Assembly: GCA_014871385.1 (NCBI GenBank)
Contig: CM026424.1
Span: 14,288,892-14,352,891 of the forward strand
Source: Ceratodon purpureus
Lineage: Eukaryota > Streptophyta > Bryopsida > Pseudoditrichales > Ditrichaceae
Length of the DNA: 64,000 nt
Direction of reading: 5' to 3'
In this document: piece by piece, positions 48,230 through 60,735 of the stretch
Numbering within the stretch: position 1 is the first letter of the stretch
Layout of the letters: each line of letters begins with the position of its first letter
The notes under the pieces: model-generated
The model's database searches: none
The model's input: only the letters and a program-made list of their open reading frames with translations
Told to the model about the DNA's origin: nothing
Translations under genes and position numbers: made by a program

Positions 48230-48779
48230 AAGTGAAAAATCTAAACCCTCCAAAATCACCATGATGTGATTACCCAGAACTTCAAATCGCAGTTTACCTC
48301 ACCAGTCGCAGCCCCATGCTGTAGACCCTCTGACATAATTGGAAATAGTGACTCTCTCTGATTGGCCAAGATTCGCATGATGAGTTGTTTCTCTTTCCCA
48401 CTGTAGAAGTTCACTACTTAAACTGAGCAAAGTACACCAAAAAGTTCTACTAACCAATTAGAGCCCGAGCATTTTAATAGATGAACACCATTAGGAATTC
48501 CAGGTGTAGTTGTACACTCATTGCACTAGTGCCTCCTTCATTGGATGATCTTGTTGGTATTAGAATCACAAGTTTTCTTCAAATTCAACAAGGGTGGGCT
48601 TAGTTGGAGGAGTGAAGAAGATTATTTTGTACAACTATCATGCATGTGTATAGGAGTTCGAGTGAATAAAAATGCTCTGAGTTGACCAAGTTCATGGATG
48701 CTTATGAATATTTTGCCTCAGTTGTAGATAATTTCAATATTGTAGCTTTAGAAAAGCCATATCGTCCAACATCAAGCCG

Positions 48780-50792
48780 AGATTGATATGGAGCGCTCGC
48801 ATTACCAGAAGATCATTTTGAATATGAATACGTATAGGTTGAAATTGCATTACTCCTTGAGGTCCTTGAGCTATCTCATTCCACAACTTATAATCTTACT
48901 CCAACTATCAAGAACTGCCTCAAGCTAGTTTTGAAGGAAAACCAATTTAAGAAACTTGTTAGCTCTTAGAAGAATACTCTGAAACCTAGTGGAAAGCTAT
49001 TATAAGATTCTTGAATTTACGCTGAAATTGATAGAGTAAATGTTTTTGGAAGATATTTATCTTTCTTTTATGGTTGACATTGATCATGTGAAAGCTCTTA
49101 TTCATAGATTCACTTTTTACTCATCCTTAATGTGAAGAATGTAGGAATCGTTTACAATGCATTGCAATCAAGACACTTGGTAAAAAATCATTAGATAATC
49201 TTCTATTTTATGTTATAAAGGACCTTAATGGCGTTTTGAACAAGAAACACATTTTAAAAGAAAAAAGGCCAAATTATGCATTTCCAAAATGCTTAGAGGA
49301 GGTGTCCGGGGATTCTTTTGAGGTGAAAAGAAAATCCTTCTTAAAAGGCATTCTATTTTAGCTAGTGAATGCACTAATGTTGTGCACATTGTAGTATTTT
49401 GTAAAAAACGTGATGATACATCTAAGTCACTTTCTGATGAAGACTATGACAATAAATTTTCAAGACATCCTGCAATGCTTGTCCTATACGATGGCAATAT
49501 TATATATTTATTTTCATCAACAAAATTAAATGACATTGCAACAAACATGGAATATCATAGTATTATAGATGAAATGTTGGAGAAAGCAAGATTACCATTA
49601 GATTGTCTTGGTTGTTCCAATGCAGATGATAACAAATGAAAAAACAGATTGCATTGTTTATTACGAATTACAAGCCAGCGGTTGAGTGTAGGTGAGACTT
49701 CCTACAAAGATATGAGAATTGAGTTTTGTGATTATGCTTCTTTGATGATAGTTTTAGCTACATGTTGGGTGCACTTTCAGAAGTTTGGAATATGAGATTA
49801 TGGAAAGTTTCAAGTGAAGCCTGCCCAAGTCTGTCTGATGGTTGGCTCTGACATCTTCAAGTCTGACATCAATTGAACACATCTTGCTTTGTAAAATAGC
49901 AACGGTGGATAGTTTGGATATAAAACAGAAAATCTATAATAGTGTTTAGGTGAAGATGGAAGATTATTACAATATTGGTTTGTAGTAGCATAACTTTGAG
50001 GTGACATTTAGAATGTCGCAAAATAGTTGGAAGCTAGCCACGGAAATATACTTACTAAGAACAAAAATTGGTACCCATAGATAAAAAGAAGTTTGGAGGC
50101 AAAGACGTACTAGACTATCATTCTAGAATTTTTCTGAAGGGTCCTCTCTTTTAAATGCATTAGAACCATACTAATCCTCAAACTAGCCTTGGTAAACAAC
50201 GCAAACATGCTAATTTGATTCCTAGTGATGTGATTGACAATCATATATTGGTTTCATGTGGTGGTTTCAGATTTTATTTCAATGGAAAAGCCATTTCAAG
50301 AAGTGAATGTGGTATTTGGATATAAATGTAAAGGAACATGTGGACTTGGATTTCATTTATAACCCAAGATTAGTTATTTCATTTTTAAAAGCAATTAGAA
50401 AGGAGTGCGTTGTGGTTGTTTTGATTGCCGCTATAGACCTCTAGGTGGATATGTGTCAAAGACGGAGTACTTATCGGTATTTGATAAGATAAAGTTATGG
50501 ATGGAAGAAGTCAAAGATGGAAATTTATTTTCTTGCGACGAGTTAGAGATGATGTAGAATACATCAAAAATTTGATGTCTTTAGATAATTTTTGTCAAAT
50601 ATTATGTTGAATTTGGAACATAGATCTTTGGTTCACAATCAAAGAATATTGGTTTTGATTGTCGAGGACGGACCAAAAGTTATTGCCAAATTTTCTCCTT
50701 TTGAGCAATATAGTGAAATCTTGGATCATTGTCCTAAATCGTTTTTGAGGCATCATTTTGCTAAAAACAAGCAAAATGATGATTCTTATTAA
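48780..50792 (+). pseudogene. Decayed multi-exon gene of unknown family (right arm copy)
   Basis: Mirror of 15385-17400. Pieces in order: ALLLEVLELSHSTT near 48850-48950; EIDRVNVFGRYLSFMVDIDH near 49020-49090; CRNRLQCIAIKTLGKKSLD near 49140-49200; HIVVFCKKRDDTSKSLSDED at 49385-49639; HILVSCGGFRFYFNGKAIS near 50240-50300; a Cys-containing CFDCRYRPLGGYVSKTEY near 50420-50480; and NIMLNLEHRSLVHNQRILVL at 50595-50792. They are separated by stops and frame changes. It keeps 18 bp near 48970 that the left copy lacks. Family unknown. 48230-48779 and 50793-51656 hold nothing recognisable. Confidence 0.4.
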
Positions 50793-51656
50793 ATCAAGTC
50801 CAGCAAGTGAATGGAATATGTGCTCTAAGACTTGAAAGGCTTGCTCTCCAAATTTTGGTGAAGCTTTGATTGATCACTTTCATCGGGCATGTTGGGTGAG
50901 AATCATGAAAAGATTTGCATTCATGATTGAGATTGTTAGTGGAAGAGTCAAACAATTCATTCTTATAAAGGAAATTGTTGAAATGCATTTTAGGCATAAA
51001 AAATGGAATGAAGTTTAGGTTAAGAAGGTTCAATAGCCAATTTCAATCAAAACCATTTTTGGTTGGATAAAGAAGTTTGATCACTTGATAAAAACCATTA
51101 TTCCTTTTATTTTTAATAGAGTGGTAAGGAAATTTCACCACCAACAAATAAACATAAAAGAAGTATCGATCAATAACTTCACCATTAAGTGAAGGGGGAA
51201 AACAAAAAAAAAACCATTGGAGGTGTAGGTGACACTACAACATATCTCGACACTATATAGTTGATCTCGACACTTGGGTGGTGGGCGAGGAGCTGGACTC
51301 GGCCCTCTGGCTCTTGTGGACACACTTTCCAATCTACGTCCCTTTGTCACGGTAACTGTAGTTTACGTTTGAACTTAAATATTTTCATGTTTTATCATGG
51401 AGATTTGTTACAGTTGTACAAGTAATAGGTGGCATTGTTGTACTTTGTCTCCACTCAATTCCCGGTTCAGCAGTTTGTTTTCTTGCGCTCTATGTGTCTT
51501 CTTTTAGTGACGTCTAATTGGTATGAATGTTCTATCAGATTTTAGCATCGATGGCCACATGTAAGCATAAATTTTGTTATCCTCCTTGCCATTGGAGTTT
51601 TTAGTTCTTTTGCTTGAGTTGTCTTTAATAAGAAGTACTTAATAACAAATGTTGCT

Positions 51657-51749
51657 ACTCTAAAGAATGTGCATTAGCGACTCTAAAGAATGTGCATTAG
51701 CGACTCTAAAGAATGTGCATTAGCAACTCTAAAGAATGTGCATTAGCAA
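51657..51749. repeat. 23-bp tandem repeat, four copies (right arm)
   Basis: Mirror of 14429-14520 (ctctaaagaatgtgcattag units), about 45 bp inside the right palindrome boundary. Confidence 0.9.
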
Positions 51750-52037
51750 CACTCAAATCTTTTTTTTGTATCTATTTTTAGTGTTTGTTTTGTAATCTAT
51801 TTTGTGGTCGTGATCATGATGTTTTGAGAAGGAGAATGTACGCGCTGGGAGATAGTGGGCGTCCCCGTAGGTTTTTTTGGCGTGCGGAACTGTGCGGAGG
51901 GGCGGAGGTTTCACTGATTTCTGGAAGTGGCGTGTTGGGAAGGTGGGCAAAGTCGGCGGTTCCGCTCATGAGAGTGTGAGGTTAGGATCGTGGGCTTGTT
52001 GTTGGTCGTGGGACGAGAGCAACATTGGTTTAGGGTC

Positions 52038-55000
52038 ATGGCGGAACCCCCTGTGTATTTAGCGGAGGAGAGAGTTGCTCTCCATACCTGGGCAATTGAG
52101 CGAGGGGCATCAGAGCAACAAGCAGCGCGGATTGTGAATTTGCTGGACTTAGAGAAGCTACTGTGGGTCCCGCTTACACCTCGCACTTAGAGGAAGTCGG
52201 GGACTTTGGATTTCAAGTGGGAGCGATTTCTGTTTCGGAGACACGTTCAACACGTCCCCAAGTGGACTGAGAGGCGAGAAGAAGGCTATCCAGAGGGCTT
52301 CGGCGAGTGGCTGAACAATCTCATACGGAACAAGTTGTTCGCTGAGCCGTTGACGTCTGGAGGTGATGGCGAGAATGAAGGCCGCGGCGAGGGCATTCGG
52401 TAGGCGATTCGGCGAACGGGGCAGCGGGGAGGGGGGCTCGATGGAGGGGCGTGTGGTCAGCGGCCTAGTCCCCGTGCCAGTGCAGGTCGAAGTCGTGTGT
52501 TTCATCGGGGAGGAGTTCTCCATGGCAGGGGCGCTGGGTGCGAGCAATGTGCAGACACACAATGTTGCGGTGATGGGGGACGCCCCGCCGTTTGGGAGCC
52601 AGGACACGATGCAGGAAGAGCCGGAGGATGGCTAGCAGATCGCGTACTGTTGGGAGCCGACAACACTTGTGAGGGGGAAGGCGTCGGGGAAGTTTGTGCT
52701 TTACCTGGGCGACACGCCCCAGGGCTCCCCGATGTCAAGAGATCCGCCCAACCGGATTTGCACACGCAAGGAATTGCACCGTGCAATCAGGGGCGCGCGG
52801 ATTGGCCGCGGTCGAAGAGGAGAAGGGGGTGTGCGTCGCCGAATCCCGACGGAGGAGGGGACACCTGCAAGAAATGAGACAGGCCGTGGCCGCGGAGTGC
52901 GCAGGGGTGGGGCGCGACGCGGCAGGGGAAGGGCACAGGTGCTGCCGACGAGAGCATCACCTGCACTTCAGAAAGAGTCACCCCGAATTTTGGAACAACC
53001 GGACAGATGGGTTGCACTACCGATTTTGGCGACTGTGAGGAGTCCATTTTCGCTTCGTAGACGACTGGCGCCCGCTGGAGGAATTGGGGAAGACGGGGAG
53101 GGTCCAAACGAGATGCACACATCATTGGAGGATGCGGTTGCTGTGGGGTTGGAAACACCCACACGCACTGGATTTGAAGGCGGTTTCGAGAGCGAGGACG
53201 GTACCGGATGTGAGTTCGCAGCGGCAGACTTTGTGCCTGGTGCGACCCCGCTCAGTGCTGAGGCGCGGCAGAGGACTGCATGGGAATTGGGCATCACCCA
53301 TGTCTGTGGGAATTCGGCGTGTCCGATGCGAGTCGTGGTCGGCAGCTGCAAACCCGAGGCTGCTACTAATTGCTATTCTCCATCGCGGACTGGAGACATT
53401 GCGACACTCAGAGTGGTGGATGAGCGAGCTTTTCCGGGAATACTGAATGTGCTTGTCAAGCTTTCTGTATTGGGAATTGACGAGACGTTGTGGGGGGACT
53501 TGCAGAAATTTTCTAGAATTGTGCGGTCACGCTACTATCATCCCGTGACCAATCTCCCGATGTACATGGTTGACTTTGGCAGAGGCATTGGGCAACGCAT
53601 TGTTCGGGTTTGTGACACTGAACTCGACACGGAGAAGCAGTTCCAAGCAAACCGAGGAGGCAGCAACCTCAGCGCTCAAGTGGGGGGATCTACGGCACAT
53701 GGCTTTGGGCAGCAACGTATCGATGCGGGCCGAGGGGAATCCGAAGATGAAGATCTAGAGTGGGAAGCAGGCTTCGAGGACTTCAACTGTTCGCAGGCTT
53801 CAGGTGAGGGTTCTTTCTCTGTCACTACCTCCTTCGTGGAAGAACCGATGAAGGAATTGGGCTTCTACGAATACGATGAGGACGTCTCCGGATGGGCTTT
53901 CGACAAGTTGTTTGCAGATGACCAATGGCAGGATCAGGCCACCACGTTTGTCCATGACACGAATTACTTCACAGGCCCACTGCCTGGCCCTACGTCAGAA
54001 CCTGCTGACGATGCAGAGGATTATTTCCGGCGGTACTGGTCGGATGGGGTGCTGCAGCGTATTGTAGCCGAAACAAACCGGTTTGTCTTTCCATTTTGCC
54101 TCTATACATACTGAATGCAGCTTTCATTTGCCTCCATGTGCTGCGTCAGCTTTCAATGTCTGTATGTGCTGTGTCTATGGCTTTCATTGAACAGCATGGT
54201 AGGCTATGAGTATATGGACAGCTGCTAATTGCCAAGCCTTACGGTATTGATACATGGGCCTTACGGTTTTGATGCGTTCCAGTTGGTACTTTATGCAGAT
54301 ATGCATTGGCGCCATCGGAGGCATTCCCCGCTCAGACCAACGGCAGGTCGGACTGGACCCCCATCGACGTGGAAGAGCTGCTGGCATGGTTCGGGATGCT
54401 GATCTTGATGGGGTTGAAGGAGTTTCCACACATCAGATGTTATTGGGCGAAGAAGCCATTCTACAACTGCCATGTGATATCCGAGGTGATGTCTAGGCGT
54501 CGTTTTGAGGCAATCATCAGGTGTGTTCACTTGGTGAATAACGAGGACGTGGTAACTGACAAGAGCTCTCCCGACGTCGACAAGATTGCAAAAGTGAGGT
54601 GGCTGTGTGAGTCTTTCGCCTCTCTCTCTCAAGCTCTTTACAATAACGATCGAGTGTGCACGGTAGACGAGATTATGGTGCCCTACAAGGGCCGGTTCTG
54701 CAATATCCGGCAGTACATGAAGGCCAAGCCAGTGAAGTTCGGGGTGTAAGTCTGGGCACTAGCATCGTCACAGTCCAGGTATGCTTACTCCGCATCACAA
54801 GCTTGCGGTTTTCAATGTTGGCATTTTGTTATAATTTTCTGTGCTTCTATCACTGTTCGTCGTTGTGCTTTGAATGAAACTTCCCGCTCTGTCCTAATCC
54901 TCTTACCTTTGACTTGCAGATATGTCTCCAATATCATCATCTACCTTGGCGCAGATGATACAAGAGAAGAAGGTGAGTCAGTGGGTGAGGACGCTGTTCT

Positions 55001-55808
55001 GACAGCGATTCGTGGTCTGGAAGGAAGGGGTCATGTGATTATCACTGACAACTTCTTCACCAGCCCACGTCTCTTAATGAAACTGATTGAGCGCGGTTTC
55101 TGGGCTACTGGTACCTGCAGGAAGACCCTCAAAGGTTTCCCGGAGTCGTTTGCAGGCTTTCCGAAGACTGCGCTTCCCAACCGTGGGCATCTGGTCGTGA
55201 AGATGCATAGGTCCCGAAAAATTCCCGCCATCTGTTGGATGGACGCCAAACCGGTGTTCCTGCTATCCACAGCCTGTGATCCAGTGGGTGTTGGTGATTC
55301 GTTCGGAGGGCGCTGGGTGGGACGGGAGAGGGTCGATTTTCCTACGTCACCTATTCTCCTACAGTATCAGGCCGGGATGCGGGGTGTAGATGTTGTAGAT
55401 CAGAAGCGGCAAGAGTACTCCACCCAGCTCCACTCGCACAAGTGGTGGCACCGGGTCTTCCTGTTCGTCCTCGACAGCACTCTTCTGAATGCGTACGTGT
55501 TGTACTCCGAAGATCAGCGTGCTCGCGGGCTGCCACTCTATACTCGCGGTTTATGGCACTACACTCTGCCTGAGCAGCTCATCCGTCCTCGCTTGAGAGC
55601 AGGACACATTCGCGGTCCACTTCGGAACCTGGCCGCAGGAGGTTTGCATGTATCAGAGGCACATGGCTCTCTCCGTCGTTGGTGTGTGGTGTGCCATAAA
55701 CGAACCCGTCGCATGTGCGGTGGCTGCGCCGGGCAGTTCATGTGCAAGGGGCGTTGTTACCGTGTTGTCCATACCCAGCCAGGGTATCATGCGAACCTCC
55801 GTCACTAA
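52038..55808 (+). pseudogene. piggyBac-type (PGBD, DDE_Tnp_1_7) transposase, broken
   Basis: The first exon region (from ATG 52038) carries in-frame TAGs at 52188 and 52633 and a frame change near 52380. The main frame then runs to ...AETNR at 54080. Introns 54081-54298 and about 54778-54919 join in phase. Family features are YFRRYWSDGVLQRIVAETNR followed by YALAPSE, then LLAWFGMLILMGL, SRRRFEAIIRCVHL, catalytic Asp in VDEIMVPYKG, TDNFFTSPRL and RGVDVVDQKRQ, and a C-terminal Cys-rich zinc-finger-like domain (CVVCHKRTRRMCGGCAGQFM). A TAA at 54747-54749 stands where a Lys codon is expected (KFG-V-K-VWALA). The N-terminal half is Gly/Arg/Glu-rich and disordered. It would cut and paste at TTAA; here it is dead. 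51796-52037 before it shows no element end. Confidence 0.85.
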
Positions 55809-56750
55809 TCCCTTGTTGTTCCAATTGTGGGTGTTTCAGGCAGCGGTCTTGATGGAGAAGTGGGTGGCCGAATCGCTGGCTTCCTTGCGTGGCTCGACGA
55901 CACAGTGTGGTCTCGGATTTGAAGTCTGTTTGAGTTGGCGGCGTGCTGCAGCGAATGCGAGGATGCGGTTTCTGTGATGTGGGAGCTAAGGGGGAAGGCA
56001 TCGGCGGTTCCCTCCAGATTGGTCGTGCAGACGCTCAGTGCTTCGATTAGCCCTCGTGTATGTTTGCTTAGTCGTGCAAGGGGTGTACGTAGCAGTTTTT
56101 TCAGTAGTAGTGCGCATAGAACTTTTCCGGTTTTGATACCGAGGCCTTCTTGGCTGGGCAATATGCAAAGTTTAGCGGCGGCTCCACTTGCTTACAGACA
56201 TTGACCAGCAAACGCTTCTTGCACACACTCTTAGTATTCCTGTGCCTTTTACCGAACACAATGTGTCATTTCTTGTTGTAATACACCTGTTTTATGCTGG
56301 TCCATGCTAGCCTGTTCTTTGGTGCACACCTCGGTGCCTGCCTCCTTCGTTGGCGGGGATAACTGCTCGTTTGGGAGCCGTATGTCTGCTGAAGTGCCCG
56401 CGTGGCTCCCCTTGCACGGACGCTTACGATTCTCGCCATTCCCGATTGCATGTGTCGCCAGGGGAAGGGGACACGTCCATTTCACCTGCGTATGTGCCGT
56501 GCGGTGCCTATCCATGCTCCGGGCCACCCGACCTCCCTGCCTACAGTCCCATTTTCCCACGAAGATGACTAAATCTCTGAAGATCAAGGCCAGTGTTCAC
56601 TTTACAAAAAACACCATCGGCAGGGGAATTCTGCTCCGCTACCATCCATACGGTTGGAATTCAGAAATCGAATTTGATTTCATGCCCCGTACAGACTTAT
56701 ACAGCGTGTAGAGCTACGGCCCAGGAAAGTACCTCGAGACCCCAGCAGAC

Positions 56751-56763
56751 GTTCAGGGGTTAA
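56751..56763 (+). mobile_element. Probable right terminus of the piggyBac-type element
   Basis: gttcaggggTTAA, about 950 bp after the transposase stop, has the G-rich end plus TTAA expected for piggyBac. It resembles the right end of the 57750-58610 element (actataggggTTAA). No TTAACCCC partner was found before the coding region, so the left end is lost or outside a rearrangement. Confidence 0.55.
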
Positions 56764-57745
56764 GTCAACTTCAAGTTTCAGAATTTTTTAATTGTATGAC
56801 AACTTGATGATCAATTCCGCAGTGTCAACACTATATTGCTTGATGTTGTGTTTCACTCCAAATGCCGTCAATTCACTGTAATCTTCTTGCTATTAGATAT
56901 CATTTCCTTTTGAAACTCCATTTCAAATTCTTGAGCATTTTGGAATATTTCTTGGTGGACATAACAAATTAAAATAACCTGGAATCATTTTTTGATATGA
57001 ATAATCTATGTATAAATAGTTCTAGTATCGGATAATGAAATGATACTAACAGATTTTTACACTTATCGAGCGTAACTTTCTTCATAATTGAATCGATGAC
57101 GTTTAGCATTGTAGCTATCAAAAAAAGTAGACCTACAAAATGAGTATGGTCAAAAACAATAAACATTAAATGATGCTTCTTTACACTTGTATACAACGTG
57201 GCTTTTGGCTTTTGGTCAACGTGCCTAATACCTTGTTAAAGTCTTATATTCACCTCTAATAACAAGCTCATGATTTTTATAGTATTTGGCGTAGAATTGG
57301 TCATATTCCATTATCAAGTGATTGATGTTGTATTTTGACATGGCTACATAGAACGTAGCTTTAGGTGAAGTATATACAAGCCAAGATGTTGCAATAATAA
57401 TAGGAAGATTTGTAGTATATTGTTGAATGTAGATGACTTTGATACTTTAGTTGTTTTGTTATCACTACTATGGTCGCCTCCTTTAACTCGATATAAAGTA
57501 TACTTCATGTGTTCACCTAATTATGTACAAAATTGTTGGAAAAGAACAATATAATAAAAAAAAGTCTTAATTTATCGGAAGAGGTAAACTTTAGTATAAT
57601 GAATTAATAATATACATATATTTGTTTGTTCAGTTTGATACCTCTTTAGAACACTACACAAGCTCGTGACATAAGACCAAATTTTATAAATAAGTGTGCA
57701 AACCTTCAAATGCTAAACATGAAATAGTATAGATAGCTAAAGTAT
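56764..57745. other. AT-rich interval without recognisable genes
   Basis: Nothing recognisable on either strand; a short minus-strand frame at 57196-56969 has no family features. Confidence 0.5.
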
Positions 57746-58614
57746 TTAACCCCTAAAGGACAATTTGGCAAAATGGGGTATTTTGGGAGTTTGGGCATGT
57801 ACCTGCAAATGCAATTAGAACTCAGATTTTATGAAAATTTTAATGAAAGTAGACCTTGGTGAGACCTTTGTGTCAGTATTTTTAATTTTCAATTCCGATG
57901 TCGGAGTGGAAAGTTATTCACCTTTGAACCGCAAAAGCTCCTTCAAGGGCAGTAAGTTAGCCAATGAGAATGACAGTGAAAGCAGCAAATTCTGCCCAAA
58001 ACTGCCCAAAACTGCCCAAAATTACCGAAATCTGCCTAAAGACAAAATTGAGATTTTAAATTCTTCCAAAATTGAGATTTTGATATTTTTTTTAAAATAA
58101 AAATTCCAATGTATAGAGAAGGCAGTAGAGCATGTTCCCCCTGTTCGGATTTTTAATCCAAATTTTTTCATATGCTATTTGTATTGTCAAAAAACGGCCT
58201 TTGTTTGTGAATTTCAGTGTACCCCCTAGCGGAAAATGATTTTTAGGGCAACCTTCCACAAATTTTTAGATTTTTTTTTTTTATATAATTAGCTAACTCA
58301 GTCTTCTTTGACGTGCATCAAAACCTCCAAAATTCATAATGCAAAAAAATGGTTTTTTGGGCGTTCAAAACTCTGCTATTCCTTTTTACGAAGGGAAAAA
58401 AACTTGTTTTTCAACTTTGAACGTTACCATATTGCGATTGGTGAGGAATGAGTGTGTAAGATTTGGTGGACATGTAGACACAGAAGTTAGCTACAAGCTC
58501 TTACGGTTAGATGTACTATTTAAGACCCTAACCTTGCAAAATCCACCTTGCTTTGAAGAGGGGTTGTTTTCAGGCAGTTTTGATGAAAAATACCGTCAGA
58601 ACTATAGGGGTTAA
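57746..58614. mobile_element. Non-autonomous piggyBac-type element with TTAA duplications
   Basis: TTAA 57746-57749, then CCCCTAAAGG, a body of 861 bp (57750-58610) and an end ...ACTATAGGGG followed by TTAA 58611-58614. Terminal inverted repeats of about 10-13 bp (CCCCTAnAG) and TTAA targets are the piggyBac hallmark. Short direct repeats (ctgcccaaaa, three times) lie near 57993-58020. No transposase is visible; open frames at 57831 and 58339 are unassigned. The body was probably mobilised by a relative of the adjacent transposase. Confidence 0.75.
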
Positions 58615-60531
58615 AATAAAACACATCGATAATATGAATTATTTACACTATTTCTTGGCTTAGCCATTATCACAGTTAGTTTTCTCTCCAGGAAAAAGTT
58701 AAATATTTAAAGATGATGGAATTTTAAAAACTTATTCGTCAATATTGAAGTATCTAATATTTTTTTGGAACTCACTTCAAGTAATAGACTCTTGGAAGTC
58801 AAACCCGTGGCAATATTTTAAAGCACTCAGTGCTATTTTTCAAATATTTTCAATGATTGATTGCTAGTGATGGCTTACTTTTATATAAATAGTTAAAATA
58901 GATAATTCAAGTCAAATAATCGACGGATGTATCAAGAGTCCGCTTATCACTTTTTTCTTTCTTATTAAAATGAATGTCACCACCTTAAACAATTACCACC
59001 TTAGTATGATGTACAATATAAAATTCCAAGATATCATGCACTATAGATTGAAATAAAATCTAAAGATGTCAAAGTAATATTTTGAACATTCATATCCTAA
59101 GGTAATCTAATGCTTCGATAAAGAAAATTACTATACTACCGTATATGGCCAACAATTTACTTTTTGAAAAATAAATTAGCTTGTCAAGAACTAAATTTCT
59201 CAAATTTTTATAACAAAAAATCAATAAAAATGACCTTAAATGGCGTAGAAATAACAATTGTTACAATTTTATTTTAATTTTTTTAAAATTTTTTTTGTCT
59301 TCATTATTTTTCAATTTAATAAAAACAAATATTTTTGGACAAACCTGCTATAGTATTATGGTATCATAAGATATATGCCCACATTTTTTAAGCCTATGGA
59401 ACTATTTTACCTAATTTTAATAAATTATTCAAAGCATTTAGATAAATATTATTGTATTAATATGCACCTAGAAGTGGAGAAGGTCATATATCATTGTCTA
59501 GCTCCATAACTTCTCTTGACAATCTCAGATGCACTATTCTATATACAATATTTGCTACTAACCAAAAGCTCTAAGAGCATTACAAGTGGTCGTTTAACCT
59601 TCAAGCCCCTAAAGATGCTTTAATGAACAATTCTTTTACCTTTACGGGTGCACTGGAATTCCGATTGACTAATAGCCGTAATTTTTCCACATATATGTAG
59701 ACCTGACATTTATTCAATTAAAGTAGGGCTTTACATGATAATCATATTTAGAAAATTTACGGCTGGCCTGAAACGAGCTATAATTATTATGTCAAGGCTC
59801 GTTTCCAGTCCGCGATCTGGATAGTTAAAGTATTTACAGTCCACCACTAGGCCTATTTAAGACGTTTAAGCTTATAAGCCGGATGGAGGTTTAAACTGTG
59901 GGTACGAATTTTTAAAGTGGAGATGGGTCTGAGTCATTTGTAACCCTAATCTTGTAAGGGGTCTCTACCTGTCTTGGAGCTCTCTTCCAATCACGGCAGT
60001 AGCATAGTTTCTTTTGACCTTTGAATACAGTACAGCTAAGGTGGAGGTACCCATACCCGAGAAGCTCCCCATGCTCAGCATGTAGGCTTCCCGGATGTTG
60101 CACATGTCATGACCCAATGTGGACATTTTTTTTTAATATTGGTAAACTGACTGACAGCGCCGGGTAATTGAACAGTGCGGAAATGGCTGCACCCGGGATT
60201 AGCATTCAGTTTCTTAGAAAATGGAAATAGAAGAGTTGTTGTGGCCATGATGGCAGTGGTGGTATGGTGGTTTGCATTCACTTAATGACAACTTCCAGAA
60301 AATCGAAGGCTCGGTTGTGGAAATGAATGTTAACTGAAAATTGGTGCAAAATTAGCAGCTACTAGTTCCATCTTTGTCAGAATTAAAAATCTGTGACGTC
60401 AAGCAAGAAGCAATAAGAAGTCAGGTTTGAGGCAACCTTTCCACACATCATTCTAAGCACTTCTTCCTCACAATCTCATAGTTTTATTGTGCAATTTCAA
60501 TAGTTACAAGTGTTGCCTTCACTAGCATATC
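58615..60531. other. AT-rich interval, no recognisable gene
   Basis: No coding region or element ends seen. The part from 59800 to 60530 is less AT-rich and could be upstream sequence of the acidic frame at 60532. Confidence 0.45.
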
Positions 60532-60735
60532 ATGGCACCTCAACTGCATGGTACCGTAGCACTTAGTGATCACTATGAGGGAACTTGGTCAGATGAGGAT
60601 AACCAGAGTGGAGATGGTTTAGAGGACGAGGATCAGAACATGGAGGGCAGTGACGAAGGTAGTAGTGAAGAAGGGGAGGGCGAAGGGAACCAGATGATGG
60701 ACTATGGCCAACTGAACATGGTCATGCGGACGTAG
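60532..60735 (+). CDS. Short acidic ORF, hypothetical
   Basis: ATG to TAG, 67 residues, extremely rich in Glu, Asp, Gly and Ser (DEGSSEEGEGEGNQMMDYG). After the TAG the same frame continues LVRERRAVSEDLKSREHRM before a TGA at 60799-60801, so this may be the first exon of a broken longer gene. Family not recognised. Confidence 0.3.
   Translation: MAPQLHGTVALSDHYEGTWSDEDNQSGDGLEDEDQNMEGSDEGSSEEGEGEGNQMMDYGQLNMVMRT

Larger units (their letters stand above)
35201..51795. repeat. Right arm (16.6 kb) of the giant palindrome
   Basis: Mirror of 14383-35182 without the CACTA insertion. It ends at ttttgtaa (51795), where similarity stops. Differences from the left arm include an 18-bp segment near 48970, a 6-bp indel near 46100, a 1-bp indel near 44540 and scattered substitutions. 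The inner 9 kb, including the carrier gene, appears identical wherever I compared it. The stretch 35,249-38,790 is gene-free AT-rich DNA. Confidence 0.97.

Noticed and set aside
14383-51795. Palindrome as a pure fold-back assembly artefact
   Set aside because: Arms differ by a 4.2-kb CACTA insertion with a clean empty site, 1-, 6- and 18-bp indels and private stops. A haplotype mis-join remains possible and is noted.
55935-56711. Frames downstream of the piggyBac stop as extra genes
   Set aside because: They lie between the transposase and its probable right terminus, overlap on both strands and show no motifs; treated as element 3' sequence.
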